In this document: piece by piece, positions 18,354 through 26,339 of the stretch
Layout: every line of letters starts with the position of its first letter
Position numbering within the stretch: the stretch's first letter is position 1
Assembly (NCBI RefSeq): GCF_002803155.1
Contig: NZ_NNBP01000040.1
Span: 20,471 to 84,470 of the forward strand
Direction of reading: 5' to 3'
Origin: Streptomyces sp. CB02959
Lineage (GTDB): Bacteria > Actinomycetota > Actinomycetes > Streptomycetales > Streptomycetaceae
Length of the DNA: 64,000 nt
Notes under the pieces: generated by a model
What the model was told of the DNA's origin: nothing
The model's database searches: none
What the model saw: only the letters and a program-made list of their open reading frames with translations
Program-made: the position numbers and the translations under genes

Positions 18354-19517
18354 GTGAATGAGTCGACATTTACTCCCGGAAGTGGTCGGCCAGGAGCGGT
18401 TGCACGGGGCCAGGGTCCCTCGGGGCGCGAGGCTGTCGGCTCCGTAGCGGTCCACACCTTCGCAGCCCATCAGAGCACTTCCACGACAGCCCACCAGAGC
18501 ATGGACGGCCAACACGTGAACGCCATGGCCGGCGACCGGGGCAGTGGACAACCCGCCCGTCTCGCTGACTACGACGACCTGCCCGAGGGGCACTTCTACG
18601 ACCCGGATGCCGAGTACGAGCCGGACCCCGAATACGCGGCCACGCTCGCACCGGACGCCGCGCGCCAGCGCCGCGAACGGGTCGGCCCGACCGGGCGCCC
18701 CCTTCCCTATTTCCCCATCCCGGGGCCGCTGTCGGACCACGGTCCGGCGAAGATCATCGCGATGTGCAACCAGAAGGGCGGGGTCGGCAAGACCACCTCG
18801 ACCATCAACCTGGGCGCCGCACTCGCCGAATACGGCCGCCGGGTGCTGCTCGTCGACTTCGACCCGCAGGGCGCCCTGTCGGTCGGACTCGGCGTCAACC
18901 CGATGGAACTGGATCTGACGGTCTACAACCTGCTCATGGAGCGGGGCATGTCGGCCGACGAGGTCCTGCTCAAGACCGCGGTCCCCAACATGGACCTGCT
19001 GCCCAGCAATATCGATTTGTCAGCGGCAGAGGTGCAGTTGGTCAGCGAGGTCGCCCGTGAGTCGACGCTCCAGCGGGCACTGAAGCCGCTGCTGCCCGAC
19101 TACGACTACATCGTCATCGACTGCCAGCCCTCGCTCGGCCTGCTGACCGTCAACGCCCTGACGGCCGCTCACAAGGTCATCGTGCCGCTGGAGTGCGAGT
19201 TCTTCGCGCTGCGCGGTGTCGCGCTGCTCACCGAGACGATCGAGAAGGTCCAGGAGCGGCTCAACCCCGATCTCCAGCTGGACGGCATCCTGGCGACGAT
19301 GTACGACTCCCGGACCGTGCACAGTCGCGAGGTCCTGGCACGCGTCGTCGAGGCGTTCGACGACCACGTCTACCACACCGTCATCGGCCGTACGGTCCGC
19401 TTCCCGGAGACCACCGTCGCCGGTGAGCCGATCACCACCTACGCCTCCAACTCCGTGGGGGCCGCGGCCTATCGCCAGCTCGCCAGGGAGGTGCTCGCCC
19501 GGTGTCACGCCGAGTGA
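18354..19517 (+). CDS. Orphan ParA-family ATPase (Soj-like)
   Basis: Deviant Walker-type ATPase of 387 residues. The first about 130 residues are poorly conserved and acidic. The ATPase core starts KIIAMCNQKGGVGKTTSTINLG with the signature Lys and P-loop at about 141-148, then LLVDFDPQGALSVGLG, YIVIDCQPSLG and the PLECEFFALRGVALL region. Such proteins position DNA or protein cargo by patterning on the nucleoid. It is not the oriC parA, which sits next to parB; no parB or rnpA/gidB neighbourhood is present here. AAGGAGGT is 10 nt before the GTG. The next gene overlaps it by 16 bp, and scpA and scpB follow, pointing to a chromosome-organisation role. Confidence 0.92.
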   Translation: MNESTFTPGSGRPGAVARGQGPSGREAVGSVAVHTFAAHQSTSTTAHQSMDGQHVNAMAGDRGSGQPARLADYDDLPEGHFYDPDAEYEPDPEYAATLAPDAARQRRERVGPTGRPLPYFPIPGPLSDHGPAKIIAMCNQKGGVGKTTSTINLGAALAEYGRRVLLVDFDPQGALSVGLGVNPMELDLTVYNLLMERGMSADEVLLKTAVPNMDLLPSNIDLSAAEVQLVSEVARESTLQRALKPLLPDYDYIVIDCQPSLGLLTVNALTAAHKVIVPLECEFFALRGVALLTETIEKVQERLNPDLQLDGILATMYDSRTVHSREVLARVVEAFDDHVYHTVIGRTVRFPETTVAGEPITTYASNSVGAAAYRQLAREVLARCHAE

Positions 19518-20143
19518 GTCTGCCCGGAGCCGACGAGCTGTTCCGCACGACCGGGGGAGTGGGCCTGCAGCCGTCCACTCCCCGCCGTCCGAACGGCAGC
19601 GCGGCCACCGGGGGCGAGGACGCCCGGGTGCCCGCGCCGGCCGGCGAGGCGGACCCCGCGCCGGACACGGCCGGGGAGGCCCCCGCGGCGCGTCGGCGGC
19701 GGGCCGGGGGCGGTGCGGACGGCGAGGCTCCGGCGGCCGGTGACGGCGCCTCCGGTGCGGCGCGTACGGCACCGGTCGAACACGGCGGCCGCGAGTCGGA
19801 TCCGGAGGGCGCCGCGGGGCAGCGGACGTCGGCCGGCCGGACGGTCCGCGCCGAGCGGGAGGCCGCGGCGCCCGCGGCGCCGGCCGGTGCCTCGGGCCGC
19901 CGCCGGTCGCGCGGCGCCAACCGCCGCCCCAGCGGCCGGGAACGGCACGACGAGAAGATCACCGTCTATGTCTCCGCCGAGGAGCTCATGGACCTCGAAC
20001 ACGCCCGGCTGGTCCTGCGCGGCGAGCACGGCCTCGCGGTCGACCGCGGCCGGATCGTCCGCGAGGCGGTGGCCGTGGTCCTCGCCGACCTGGAGTCGCG
20101 CGGGGACGCCAGCATCCTGGTGCGGAGGCTCCGGGGCCGCTAG
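19502..20143 (+). CDS. Disordered protein with C-terminal ribbon-helix-helix-like domain
   Basis: 213 residues, 16-bp overlap with the ParA-like gene, so translation is probably coupled. Residues 22-150 are Ala/Gly/Arg/Glu-rich and likely disordered. The C-terminal 60 residues form one strand (EKITVYVSAE), a helix (ELMDLEHARLVLRGEHG) and a second helix after a turn (DRGRIVREAVAVVLADLE), a pattern like ribbon-helix-helix DNA-binding proteins. The N-terminal MSRRVSLPGADELFRTTGGVG looks like a conserved short peptide. In class Ib partition systems ParA works with such a protein, whose flexible N-terminus stimulates the ATPase. I infer the same here; the assignment is structural guesswork, not recognised homology. 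Confidence 0.75.
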   Translation: MSRRVSLPGADELFRTTGGVGLQPSTPRRPNGSAATGGEDARVPAPAGEADPAPDTAGEAPAARRRRAGGGADGEAPAAGDGASGAARTAPVEHGGRESDPEGAAGQRTSAGRTVRAEREAAAPAAPAGASGRRRSRGANRRPSGRERHDEKITVYVSAEELMDLEHARLVLRGEHGLAVDRGRIVREAVAVVLADLESRGDASILVRRLRGR

Positions 20144-20267
20144 GTCGGGTCCGACACGCCCTGGGCGCCGGTGCCCGCCGCGCGGCGGGATAGCCTGCCA
20201 CCTCGGCGGGGTGTCCCGCCGTGACCAGCCCCCGCCCCGGCGCGGGACCGCAGCACCCTGGACCGCC

Positions 20268-21353
20268 ATGCCGACCACCGACGCCGCCGCCGACACTTCC
20301 GCGGCTCCGCACCGCACCCGCCGCGCCCTCGGGCGCGGGCCGGGCGCCGTCCCGGCGGCGGAACCCGACGCGGCCGTCGAGACGGCCCCGGAGGGCGTCC
20401 AGGACGCCGTGGCGGCCCCGGCGGCGCAGCCGGTGCAGGGCGAGGGTACGGCCCCGCAGGAGGCCGCGGGGACGGCCGCGGAGGCGCCCCCGGCGGGCGG
20501 GGACGGCCGGTTCACGCTCCGGCTGGACAACTTCGAGGGGCCCTTCGACCTCCTGCTCCAGCTGATCTCCCGGCACAAGCTGGACGTCACCGAGGTCGCG
20601 CTCTCCAAGGTGACCGACGAGTTCATGGCCCACATCCGGGCCATGGGGCCGGACTGGGACCTCGACCAGACCACCGAATTCCTGGTCGTCGCGGCCACCC
20701 TGCTGGACCTCAAGGCGGCCCGGCTGCTGCCCGTCGCCGAAGTGGAGGACGAGGCCGACCTCGCCCTCCTGGAAGCCCGGGACCTGCTCTTCGCGCGCCT
20801 GCTGCAGTACCGCGCGTACAAGCGCATCGCGGAGATCTTCAGCGGCCGGCTGGCCGAGGAGGCCCGGTGCTTCCCCCGCACCGTCGGGCTGGAGCCGCAC
20901 CACGCGGAGCTGCTGCCCGAGGTCGTGATCGGCATCGGGGCGGAGGGGTTCGCCAGGCTCGCGGTGAAGGCGATGCAGCCCCGGGCTGAACCGCAGGTCT
21001 ACGTCGACCACATCCACGCGCCGCTGGTCAGCGTCCGGGAGCAGGCCGAGGTGGTGATGGCGCAGCTGCGCGCGGCGGGCGCGGCCGGCTTCCAGGAGCT
21101 GATCGCCGACGCCCCGGACACCCTCACCGTCGTCGCGCGCTTCCTGGCGCTGCTGGAGCTCTACCGGGAGCGGGCGGTCGCCCTGGACCAGGAGGACGCG
21201 CTGGGCGCCCTGACGGTCCGTTGGACGGGCGCGGCGGGGGCCGCCCCCCGGGTCACCGACGAGTTCGACCGGGAACCGGCCGCGCCGGCCGACGAGGACA
21301 CGGCCGGCGCGGCGGACCGCGCGGAGACGGAAGAGCAGGAGGAGCCGGCGTGA
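20268..21353 (+). CDS. scpA: Segregation and condensation protein A (kleisin)
   Basis: Kleisin subunit of the SMC-ScpAB condensin that compacts and segregates the chromosome. The first about 80 residues are a low-complexity Ala/Pro/Glu extension. The family core starts FTLRLDNFEGPFDLLLQLISRHKLDVTEVALSKVTDEF (about 82-120) and continues TTEFLVVAATLLDLKAARLLP. The C-terminal winged-helix (about 255-320: VREQAEVVMAQL... TVVARFLALLELYRER) binds the SMC head. An acidic tail of about 30 residues ends the protein. I chose ATG 20268; no upstream start in this frame gives homology. It overlaps scpB by 4 bp. Confidence 0.95.
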   Translation: MPTTDAAADTSAAPHRTRRALGRGPGAVPAAEPDAAVETAPEGVQDAVAAPAAQPVQGEGTAPQEAAGTAAEAPPAGGDGRFTLRLDNFEGPFDLLLQLISRHKLDVTEVALSKVTDEFMAHIRAMGPDWDLDQTTEFLVVAATLLDLKAARLLPVAEVEDEADLALLEARDLLFARLLQYRAYKRIAEIFSGRLAEEARCFPRTVGLEPHHAELLPEVVIGIGAEGFARLAVKAMQPRAEPQVYVDHIHAPLVSVREQAEVVMAQLRAAGAAGFQELIADAPDTLTVVARFLALLELYRERAVALDQEDALGALTVRWTGAAGAAPRVTDEFDREPAAPADEDTAGAADRAETEEQEEPA

Positions 21354-22033
21354 GTGGCGCGGGATACGAGAGCACCGAGCAGGGGACCGGGGAGCGCGGT
21401 GGGCCCCAGGAGGCGCCGGCCGGCGCACTGGGCGTGGCCGCGCTGGAGCTGAAGCCCGCGCTGGAGGCCGTCCTCATGGTCGTCGACGAGCCGGCGACCG
21501 AGGAGCACCTGGCCCGGGTGCTCCAGCGGCCCCGCCGGGCGGTGGCGCTGGCGCTGCGCGAGCTGTCCGACGACTACACCCGGCAGGGCCGCGGTTTCGA
21601 CCTGCGGCTGGTGGCCGGCGGTTGGCGGTTCTCCTCCCGGGCCGCGTACGCGGACGCGGTGGAGGGCTTCGTCCTGGACGGCCAGCAGGCCCGGCTCACG
21701 CAGGCCGCATTGGAGACTCTGGCCGTGGTCGCGTACCGTCAGCCGGTCAGCCGTTCCCGCGTCTCGGCCGTCCGCGGGGTCAACTGCGACGGCGTGATGC
21801 GCACGCTCCTCCAGCGCGGCCTGGTGGAGGAGGCGGGGACGGAACCTGAAACAGGTGCGATCCTGTACAGGACGACGAATTACTTTCTGGAGCGGATGGG
21901 CCTGCGCGGCCTGGACGAGCTCCCTGAGCTGGCCCCGTTCCTCCCGGAGGCGGACGCGGTCGAGGGCGACTCCCCGGAAGGTATCCCGTCGTTCGACGTA
22001 GACGACAGCGGCGACTCTCAGACGGATCATTGA
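21350..22033 (+). CDS. scpB: Segregation and condensation protein B
   Basis: Winged-helix partner of ScpA in the SMC complex, 227 residues. The tandem winged-helix region runs from LKPALEAVLMVVDEPATEEHLARVLQ through YRQPVSRSRVSAVRGVNCDGVMRTLLQRGLVEEAG to LYRTTNYFLERMGLRGLDELPEL, all typical of ScpB. The GTG at 21350 overlaps the scpA stop as GTGA and has AGGAGG upstream; the open frame extending to 21221 lies inside scpA. The C-terminus is acidic. The next gene begins at its stop (TGATG). Confidence 0.95.
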   Translation: MSGAGYESTEQGTGERGGPQEAPAGALGVAALELKPALEAVLMVVDEPATEEHLARVLQRPRRAVALALRELSDDYTRQGRGFDLRLVAGGWRFSSRAAYADAVEGFVLDGQQARLTQAALETLAVVAYRQPVSRSRVSAVRGVNCDGVMRTLLQRGLVEEAGTEPETGAILYRTTNYFLERMGLRGLDELPELAPFLPEADAVEGDSPEGIPSFDVDDSGDSQTDH

Positions 22034-23145
22034 TGCGAAGCAGCGGCAGGAACAGCAGCGGCGGCGGTAAGGGCAACTACCGCGGCGCAGGCAACAAGCG
22101 GGACGAGAAGCAGCAGCGCGCGGGCCGCCCCCGTCCCGAGGAGCGCCGCTACGACGTGGGCGGATCCGACGGCGGCGACGAGCGCGGCGGTCGCGGCAAG
22201 AGCGGCGCCCGGGGCGCGGCGGCCCGCGGCGGTGCCAAGGGCGGTCCGCGTACGGGCGCGTCCCAGGGCGGCCGGCCGGGCGGCCAGGGCGGCCAGGGCG
22301 GTCAGCAGCGCGGCCGCGGCCAGGCCCCTGCGCGGCCCCGCGAGTACGACGCCAAGATCGAGGAGCGCAACCGCGCCCGCTACGACAAGCCGCAGGTCAA
22401 GACCCCCAAGACCTTCGGTGAGCAGGAGGGCGAGCGGCTGCAGAAGGTGCTGGCCAGGGCCGGTATGGGCTCCCGGCGCGCCTGCGAGGAGCTGATCGAC
22501 CAGGCGCGGGTCGAGGTCAACGGCAAGGTCGTCATGGAGCAGGGCCTCCGGGTCGACCCGGCGAAGGACGAGATCAAGGTGGACGGCCTGACGGTCGCCA
22601 CCCAGTCCTACCTCTTCTTCGCGCTGAACAAGCCCGCCGGTGTGGTCTCCACGATGGAGGACCCGGACGGCCGGCAGTGCCTGGGCGACTACGTCACCAA
22701 CCGGGAGACGCGGCTGTTCCACGTCGGCCGGCTGGACACCGAGACCGAGGGCATCATCCTGCTCACCAACCACGGTGAGCTGGCCCACCGCCTCACGCAC
22801 CCGCGCTACGGCGTCACCAAGACCTACCTGGCGGCCATCCAGGGCCCGCTCCCGCGCGACCTGGGCAAGCGGCTCAAGGACGGCATCCCGCTGGAGGACG
22901 GCTACGCCCGGGCCGACAACTTCCGGGTCGTGGAGAACACCGGCAAGAACTACCTCGTCGAGGTCACCCTGCACGAGGGCCGCAAGCACATCGTGCGCCG
23001 GATGCTCGCCGAGGCCGGCTTCCCGGTGGACAAGCTGGTCCGTACGCACTTCGGCCCGATCGCGCTGGGCGACCAGAAGTCGGGTTGGCTGCGCCGGATG
23101 ACCAACACCGAGGTCGGGATGCTGATGCGGGAGGTCGACCTCTAA
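22033..23145 (+). CDS. 23S rRNA pseudouridine synthase, RluB/RsuA family
   Basis: Isomerises a uridine to pseudouridine, most likely U2605 of 23S rRNA as in RluB, which is often the neighbour of scpAB in bacteria. The first about 125 residues are a Gly/Arg/Lys-rich low-complexity tail typical of the actinobacterial version. The S4 RNA-binding domain (ERLQKVLARAGMGSRRACEELI) spans about 134-190. The catalytic Asp is D235 in VGRLDTETEGIILLTN; ALNKPAGVVST precedes and EGRKHIVRRMLAEAG follows. The ATG at 22033 shares one base with the scpB stop; a TTG one codon upstream is also possible. A hairpin terminator lies 57 bp downstream. Confidence 0.95.
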   Translation: MRSSGRNSSGGGKGNYRGAGNKRDEKQQRAGRPRPEERRYDVGGSDGGDERGGRGKSGARGAAARGGAKGGPRTGASQGGRPGGQGGQGGQQRGRGQAPARPREYDAKIEERNRARYDKPQVKTPKTFGEQEGERLQKVLARAGMGSRRACEELIDQARVEVNGKVVMEQGLRVDPAKDEIKVDGLTVATQSYLFFALNKPAGVVSTMEDPDGRQCLGDYVTNRETRLFHVGRLDTETEGIILLTNHGELAHRLTHPRYGVTKTYLAAIQGPLPRDLGKRLKDGIPLEDGYARADNFRVVENTGKNYLVEVTLHEGRKHIVRRMLAEAGFPVDKLVRTHFGPIALGDQKSGWLRRMTNTEVGMLMREVDL

Positions 23146-23201
23146 GGATCGGCGCCCGTCGAGGTCCGTCGGGGCCGGCCGTCGCTTGCGGGGGCCGCCC
23201 A

Positions 23202-23242
23202 CCACCCCTTAATGTCATCGTGACGATTAAGGGGTGGTTTTT
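23202..23242 (+). terminator. Terminator hairpin overlapping the next gene's ribosome site
   Basis: Left arm CCACCCCTTAATGTCA and right arm TGAC-G-ATTAAGGGGTGG form a 16-bp stem with one bulged G and a TCG loop, followed by TTTTT. It is one of the few hairpins here with a real T-run. The right arm contains the AAGGGG that would serve as ribosome site for the ATG at 23244. Confidence 0.85.
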
Positions 23243-23243
23243 C

Positions 23244-24317
23244 ATGGGGGAACCGATGCGGGCACCGAGCGGTGCGTCGACGGGGGCATCGACGGGCGCA
23301 CCGGTGGGCGCGCCGACCGCGGCGACCGGCTCGCTCATCGGGCTGGCGCTCGGTGACGCGCTCGGCTTTCCGACGGAGTTCGACGACGTACCGGCGATCC
23401 TCGCCAAGTGCGGGCCCTGGCGGGAGATGGACCTGCCCGAGCCGGCCTTCGTCACCGACGACACCCAGATGACCCTGGCACTGGGGCGCGGACTCCGCAC
23501 GGCCCTGGACGGCGGCGGGCCGCCGACCGCCGAGACGCTCGCCCCGCCGGTCCGGCAGGAGTACGTGGCCTGGTGGCGCTCGCCCGACAACAACCGGGCA
23601 CCGGGCGGCACCTGCCTCCGGGCCTGCGCGCTGCTCGCCGACGCGCACCGGACCTGGGCGGAGGCCAGCCAGATCGGCTCCAAGGGGTGCGGCGCCAACA
23701 TGCGGGTGGCGCCCCTCGGGCTGGTGCCCGGACTCACTCCGGGGCAGCGCGCCGGCGCCGCCCAGCTGCAGTCCGCGCTCACCCACGGGCACCCCACCGC
23801 GCTGGCCGCCAGCGACCTCACGGCGTACGCGGTGCGCGCGCTCGCCGCCGGCGCGCGCCCCGCCGAGCTGCCCGGTCTGCTGCGCGCCTACGCCCACGCC
23901 CAGCGCACCACCTACCGCGAGGACTGGCTCGGCGACCTCTGGCGGCGCTCCCAGGACCCGACCCCGACGAGGTTCATCGCCCGCGGCTGGGACGACTGCC
24001 TGCGCGTCCTGGACCGGCTGGACGCGGCGCTGGCCGCACCGGACCGGGAGGCCGACCCGTGCCTGGCCACCGGCGCCGGCTGGATCGCCGAGGAGGCGCT
24101 GGCCACCGGCCTGCTGTGCTTCCTGCTCTTCCCCGACGAGCCGGTCACCGCGCTGCGCCGGGCCGCCTGCACCTCCGGCGACTCCGACTCGATCGCCTGC
24201 CTCACCGGCGCCTTCGCCGGCGCCCGGCTCGGCGCCGGCGCCTGGCCCCGGGAGTGGGCCGCCCGCATCGAGTACCGCACCGAACTCCTGTCCCTCGGGG
24301 CGGCCTGGGATGCCTGA
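23244..24317 (+). CDS. ADP-ribosylglycohydrolase family protein (DraG-like)
   Basis: Predicted cytoplasmic hydrolase of 357 residues that removes ADP-ribose from a protein, nucleic acid or small molecule using two metal ions. The family residues are present: SLIGLALGDALGFPTEF near residue 30, FVTDDTQMTLALGRGL (metal-binding Asp pair), the Asn/Gly-rich GCGANMRVAPLGL and the C-terminal SGDSDSIACLTGAFAGARLGA metal site. The substrate is unknown. The ATG at 23244 directly follows a terminator T-run, so an ATG at 23256, which has GGGGG 5 nt upstream outside the hairpin, may be the true start. It overlaps the next gene by 8 bp. Confidence 0.88.
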   Translation: MGEPMRAPSGASTGASTGAPVGAPTAATGSLIGLALGDALGFPTEFDDVPAILAKCGPWREMDLPEPAFVTDDTQMTLALGRGLRTALDGGGPPTAETLAPPVRQEYVAWWRSPDNNRAPGGTCLRACALLADAHRTWAEASQIGSKGCGANMRVAPLGLVPGLTPGQRAGAAQLQSALTHGHPTALAASDLTAYAVRALAAGARPAELPGLLRAYAHAQRTTYREDWLGDLWRRSQDPTPTRFIARGWDDCLRVLDRLDAALAAPDREADPCLATGAGWIAEEALATGLLCFLLFPDEPVTALRRAACTSGDSDSIACLTGAFAGARLGAGAWPREWAARIEYRTELLSLGAAWDA

Positions 24318-25125
24318 GACCCCTGTGGCCGAGGACCGGGACGCGGTCCTGCGGGCGGCCGGACTGCCCGCCGTCGACCTGGCCGCCCTCCTCGCGCAGC
24401 AGCGCGATCCGCTGCTCTTCGCCACGGTCTCCGGCGCCCACCTGTACGGCTTCCCCTCCCGCGACTCCGACGTGGACCTGCGCGGCGTCCACCTGCTGCC
24501 GGCCGCCGACCTCGTGGGGCTGCGCGAGCCGGAGGAGACCCGCACCCTCATGGGGGACCGCGACGGTGTGGAGATGGACCTCGTCACGCACGACCTGCGG
24601 AAGTTCGCCCGACTGCTGCTGCGGCCCAACGGCTACGTCCTGGAGCAGCTGCTCTCCCCCCTGGTCGTGCACACCACGCCGGTCCACCGGGAGCTGACCG
24701 CGCTCGCGCCCGGTCTCCTCACCGCCCACCACGCCCATCACTACCGGGGGTTCGCGGGCACCCAGTGGCGGCTCTTCGAGAAGACCGGCGGGCTGAAGCC
24801 GCTGCTGTACACCCTGCGGGTGCTGCTGACCGGCATCCACCTCATGGCCGCCGGCCGGCTGGAACCCCATCTGCCCACCCTGGCCGGCGGGCCGGACGCA
24901 CCCGCCTACGTACCGGAACTGATCGCCGCCAAGGAGGCGGCCGAACACGCACCGGCGGGCGACGTGGTGCCCCCGGACCGGCTGCGCGCCGACGTCGCGG
25001 CGCTGCACGCCCGGCTGGACGAGGCCCAGGCCGCCACCGCGCTGCCGGCGGTCCCGGCCGGCCGGGACGCGCTGCACGACCTGGTCGTCCGGGCCCGGCT
25101 GGGCGGCGCCGCGGCCGGCACCTGA
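24310..25125 (+). CDS. Nucleotidyltransferase, RlaP-like (first of two)
   Basis: 271-residue protein of the DNA polymerase beta-like nucleotidyltransferase superfamily, RlaP-like branch. The catalytic segment is TVSGAHLYGFPSRDSDVDLRGVHLLP: the GS pair is GA and the two metal Asps are in DSDVD. A third carboxylate is probably in GVEMDLVTHDL. A helical C-terminal half follows (YRGFAGTQWRLF... LLYTLRVLLTGIHLM). These proteins transfer a nucleotide to RNA, protein or antibiotic; the target here is unknown. It overlaps the ADP-ribosylglycohydrolase gene by 8 bp and ends 4 bp from the convergent paralogue. Confidence 0.85.
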   Translation: MPETPVAEDRDAVLRAAGLPAVDLAALLAQQRDPLLFATVSGAHLYGFPSRDSDVDLRGVHLLPAADLVGLREPEETRTLMGDRDGVEMDLVTHDLRKFARLLLRPNGYVLEQLLSPLVVHTTPVHRELTALAPGLLTAHHAHHYRGFAGTQWRLFEKTGGLKPLLYTLRVLLTGIHLMAAGRLEPHLPTLAGGPDAPAYVPELIAAKEAAEHAPAGDVVPPDRLRADVAALHARLDEAQAATALPAVPAGRDALHDLVVRARLGGAAAGT

Positions 25126-25129
25126 GCGG

Positions 25130-25837
25130 TCAGTCCCGCAGGGCCGAGGCGCGGCGGGTGCGGTGCAGGAAGTCCGCGACCCGGGCCCGGTCCGGGCCGA
25201 CGGGCAGCGGTGAGCCGGGCAGCGCCGCCTCCGTCTCCGCGGACAGCACCGCGAGCCGGCGCTCCACTTCCTCCCACGGCACCTCGCCGCGGCGCACCGC
25301 CAGCAGCTCCTCGCGGGCCGCGCCGACCTCCAGCCGCAGCACGCCCGTACGGAGCAGGTCGCGGGCGCCGGCCATCATGCGCAGCAGGTGCATCGCCTGC
25401 TTCCAGCGGGGCGCGCCGAGCCGTGCGGCGTCGGCCCGCAGCTGCTTCCGTCGCCCGGCGGCGTAGCGGACGAAGACCTCGTGCACCTCGCGGGAGAGGA
25501 ACGCGCCGCGCAGGGCGAGCAGCTCCCGGCCGGTGGCGTCGGCGTGTTCCACGAGCGGGGAGTGCAGGCATTCCAGGGCGGTGGGGTTGGCGCGCAGGGC
25601 CAACTCGCAGAATCGTTCCAGCTCCCAGGAGAACTCCTCCGGGCGCGGCCCTTCCACATGGGTCGGCGGCTTCTCGAACCGCCAGAAGAGCGCGGTGGGC
25701 GCGAGATAGACCCCGCGCCGGTCGGTGTCGCTGGCCTCGGTGGCCAGCCCGAAGGCGCGCGAGCCCATCACACAGGCGTAGACGGTGTGCCCGGTGACGA
25801 GTTCATGATCGGAGGGGTCTGCGGGAGCGGTCGGCAT
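25130..25837 (-). CDS. Nucleotidyltransferase, RlaP-like (second of two)
   Basis: 235-residue paralogue of the preceding protein on the opposite strand. The catalytic segment is VMGSRAFGLATEASDTDRRGVYLAP, with a canonical GS and the DTD pair; FSWELERFCELALRANPTALECLHSP and WKQAMHLLRMMAGARDLLRTG follow, as in RlaP-family proteins. It retains the GS that the sister protein has lost. The cat at 25835-25837 gives an ATG start. The pair is convergent with a 4-bp gap, suggesting a single functional unit with the ADP-ribosylglycohydrolase, though it is transcribed separately. Confidence 0.85.
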   Translation of the reverse strand: MPTAPADPSDHELVTGHTVYACVMGSRAFGLATEASDTDRRGVYLAPTALFWRFEKPPTHVEGPRPEEFSWELERFCELALRANPTALECLHSPLVEHADATGRELLALRGAFLSREVHEVFVRYAAGRRKQLRADAARLGAPRWKQAMHLLRMMAGARDLLRTGVLRLEVGAAREELLAVRRGEVPWEEVERRLAVLSAETEAALPGSPLPVGPDRARVADFLHRTRRASALRD

Positions 25838-25976
25838 GCCGGGATTGTCGCCGTGCGGGGGCGCCGCCGGCCACCGGATTCCCGGGAGCGCGGGACCCGG
25901 CTGTCAGTGGCGCTGGTTACGCTGATCAGTGCGTACGCGGACGTGTACGCGGCACACGACGCAGGGGAGCAGCAAC

Positions 25977-26339
25977 GTGGCGGTACGGGCCGTGCGCGGA
26001 GCCGTCCAGCTGGAGCGGGACGACGCGGAGCACATGCGGGAGCAGGTCGGCGAGCTGCTCACCGGGATATTGGAGCGCAACGACCTGGTGCCGGACGACC
26101 TGATCAGCGTGTGGTTCACCGCCACCCCCGATCTGCACAGCGACTTCCCGGCCGCCGCCGCCCGCGCCCTGGGGATCACCGACGTCCCGCTGATCTGCGC
26201 CCAGGAGCTGGACGTGGCCGGCGCGATGCCCCGGGTGGTGCGGGTGCTCGCCCACGTCGAGACCGGACTGTCCAAGGCCGGCATCGCCCACGTCTACCTC
26301 GGCGCGGCCGCGGCGCTGCGGAAGGACATCGCCCAGTGA
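25977..26339 (+). CDS. aroH: Chorismate mutase, AroH type
   Basis: Rearranges chorismate to prephenate, the entry to phenylalanine and tyrosine synthesis. The 120-residue protein has the trimeric AroH fold pattern: VRAVRGAVQLERDDAEHM with the conserved Arg, LLTGILERNDLVPDDLISVWFTATPDLHSDFPAAAAR, then PLICAQELDVAGAMPRVVRVL with the catalytic Arg in the last segment. The GTG at 25977 is preceded by GGGGAG at 8 nt. Its stop overlaps the tyrA start, giving aroH-tyrA coupling. Confidence 0.95.
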   Translation: MAVRAVRGAVQLERDDAEHMREQVGELLTGILERNDLVPDDLISVWFTATPDLHSDFPAAAARALGITDVPLICAQELDVAGAMPRVVRVLAHVETGLSKAGIAHVYLGAAAALRKDIAQ

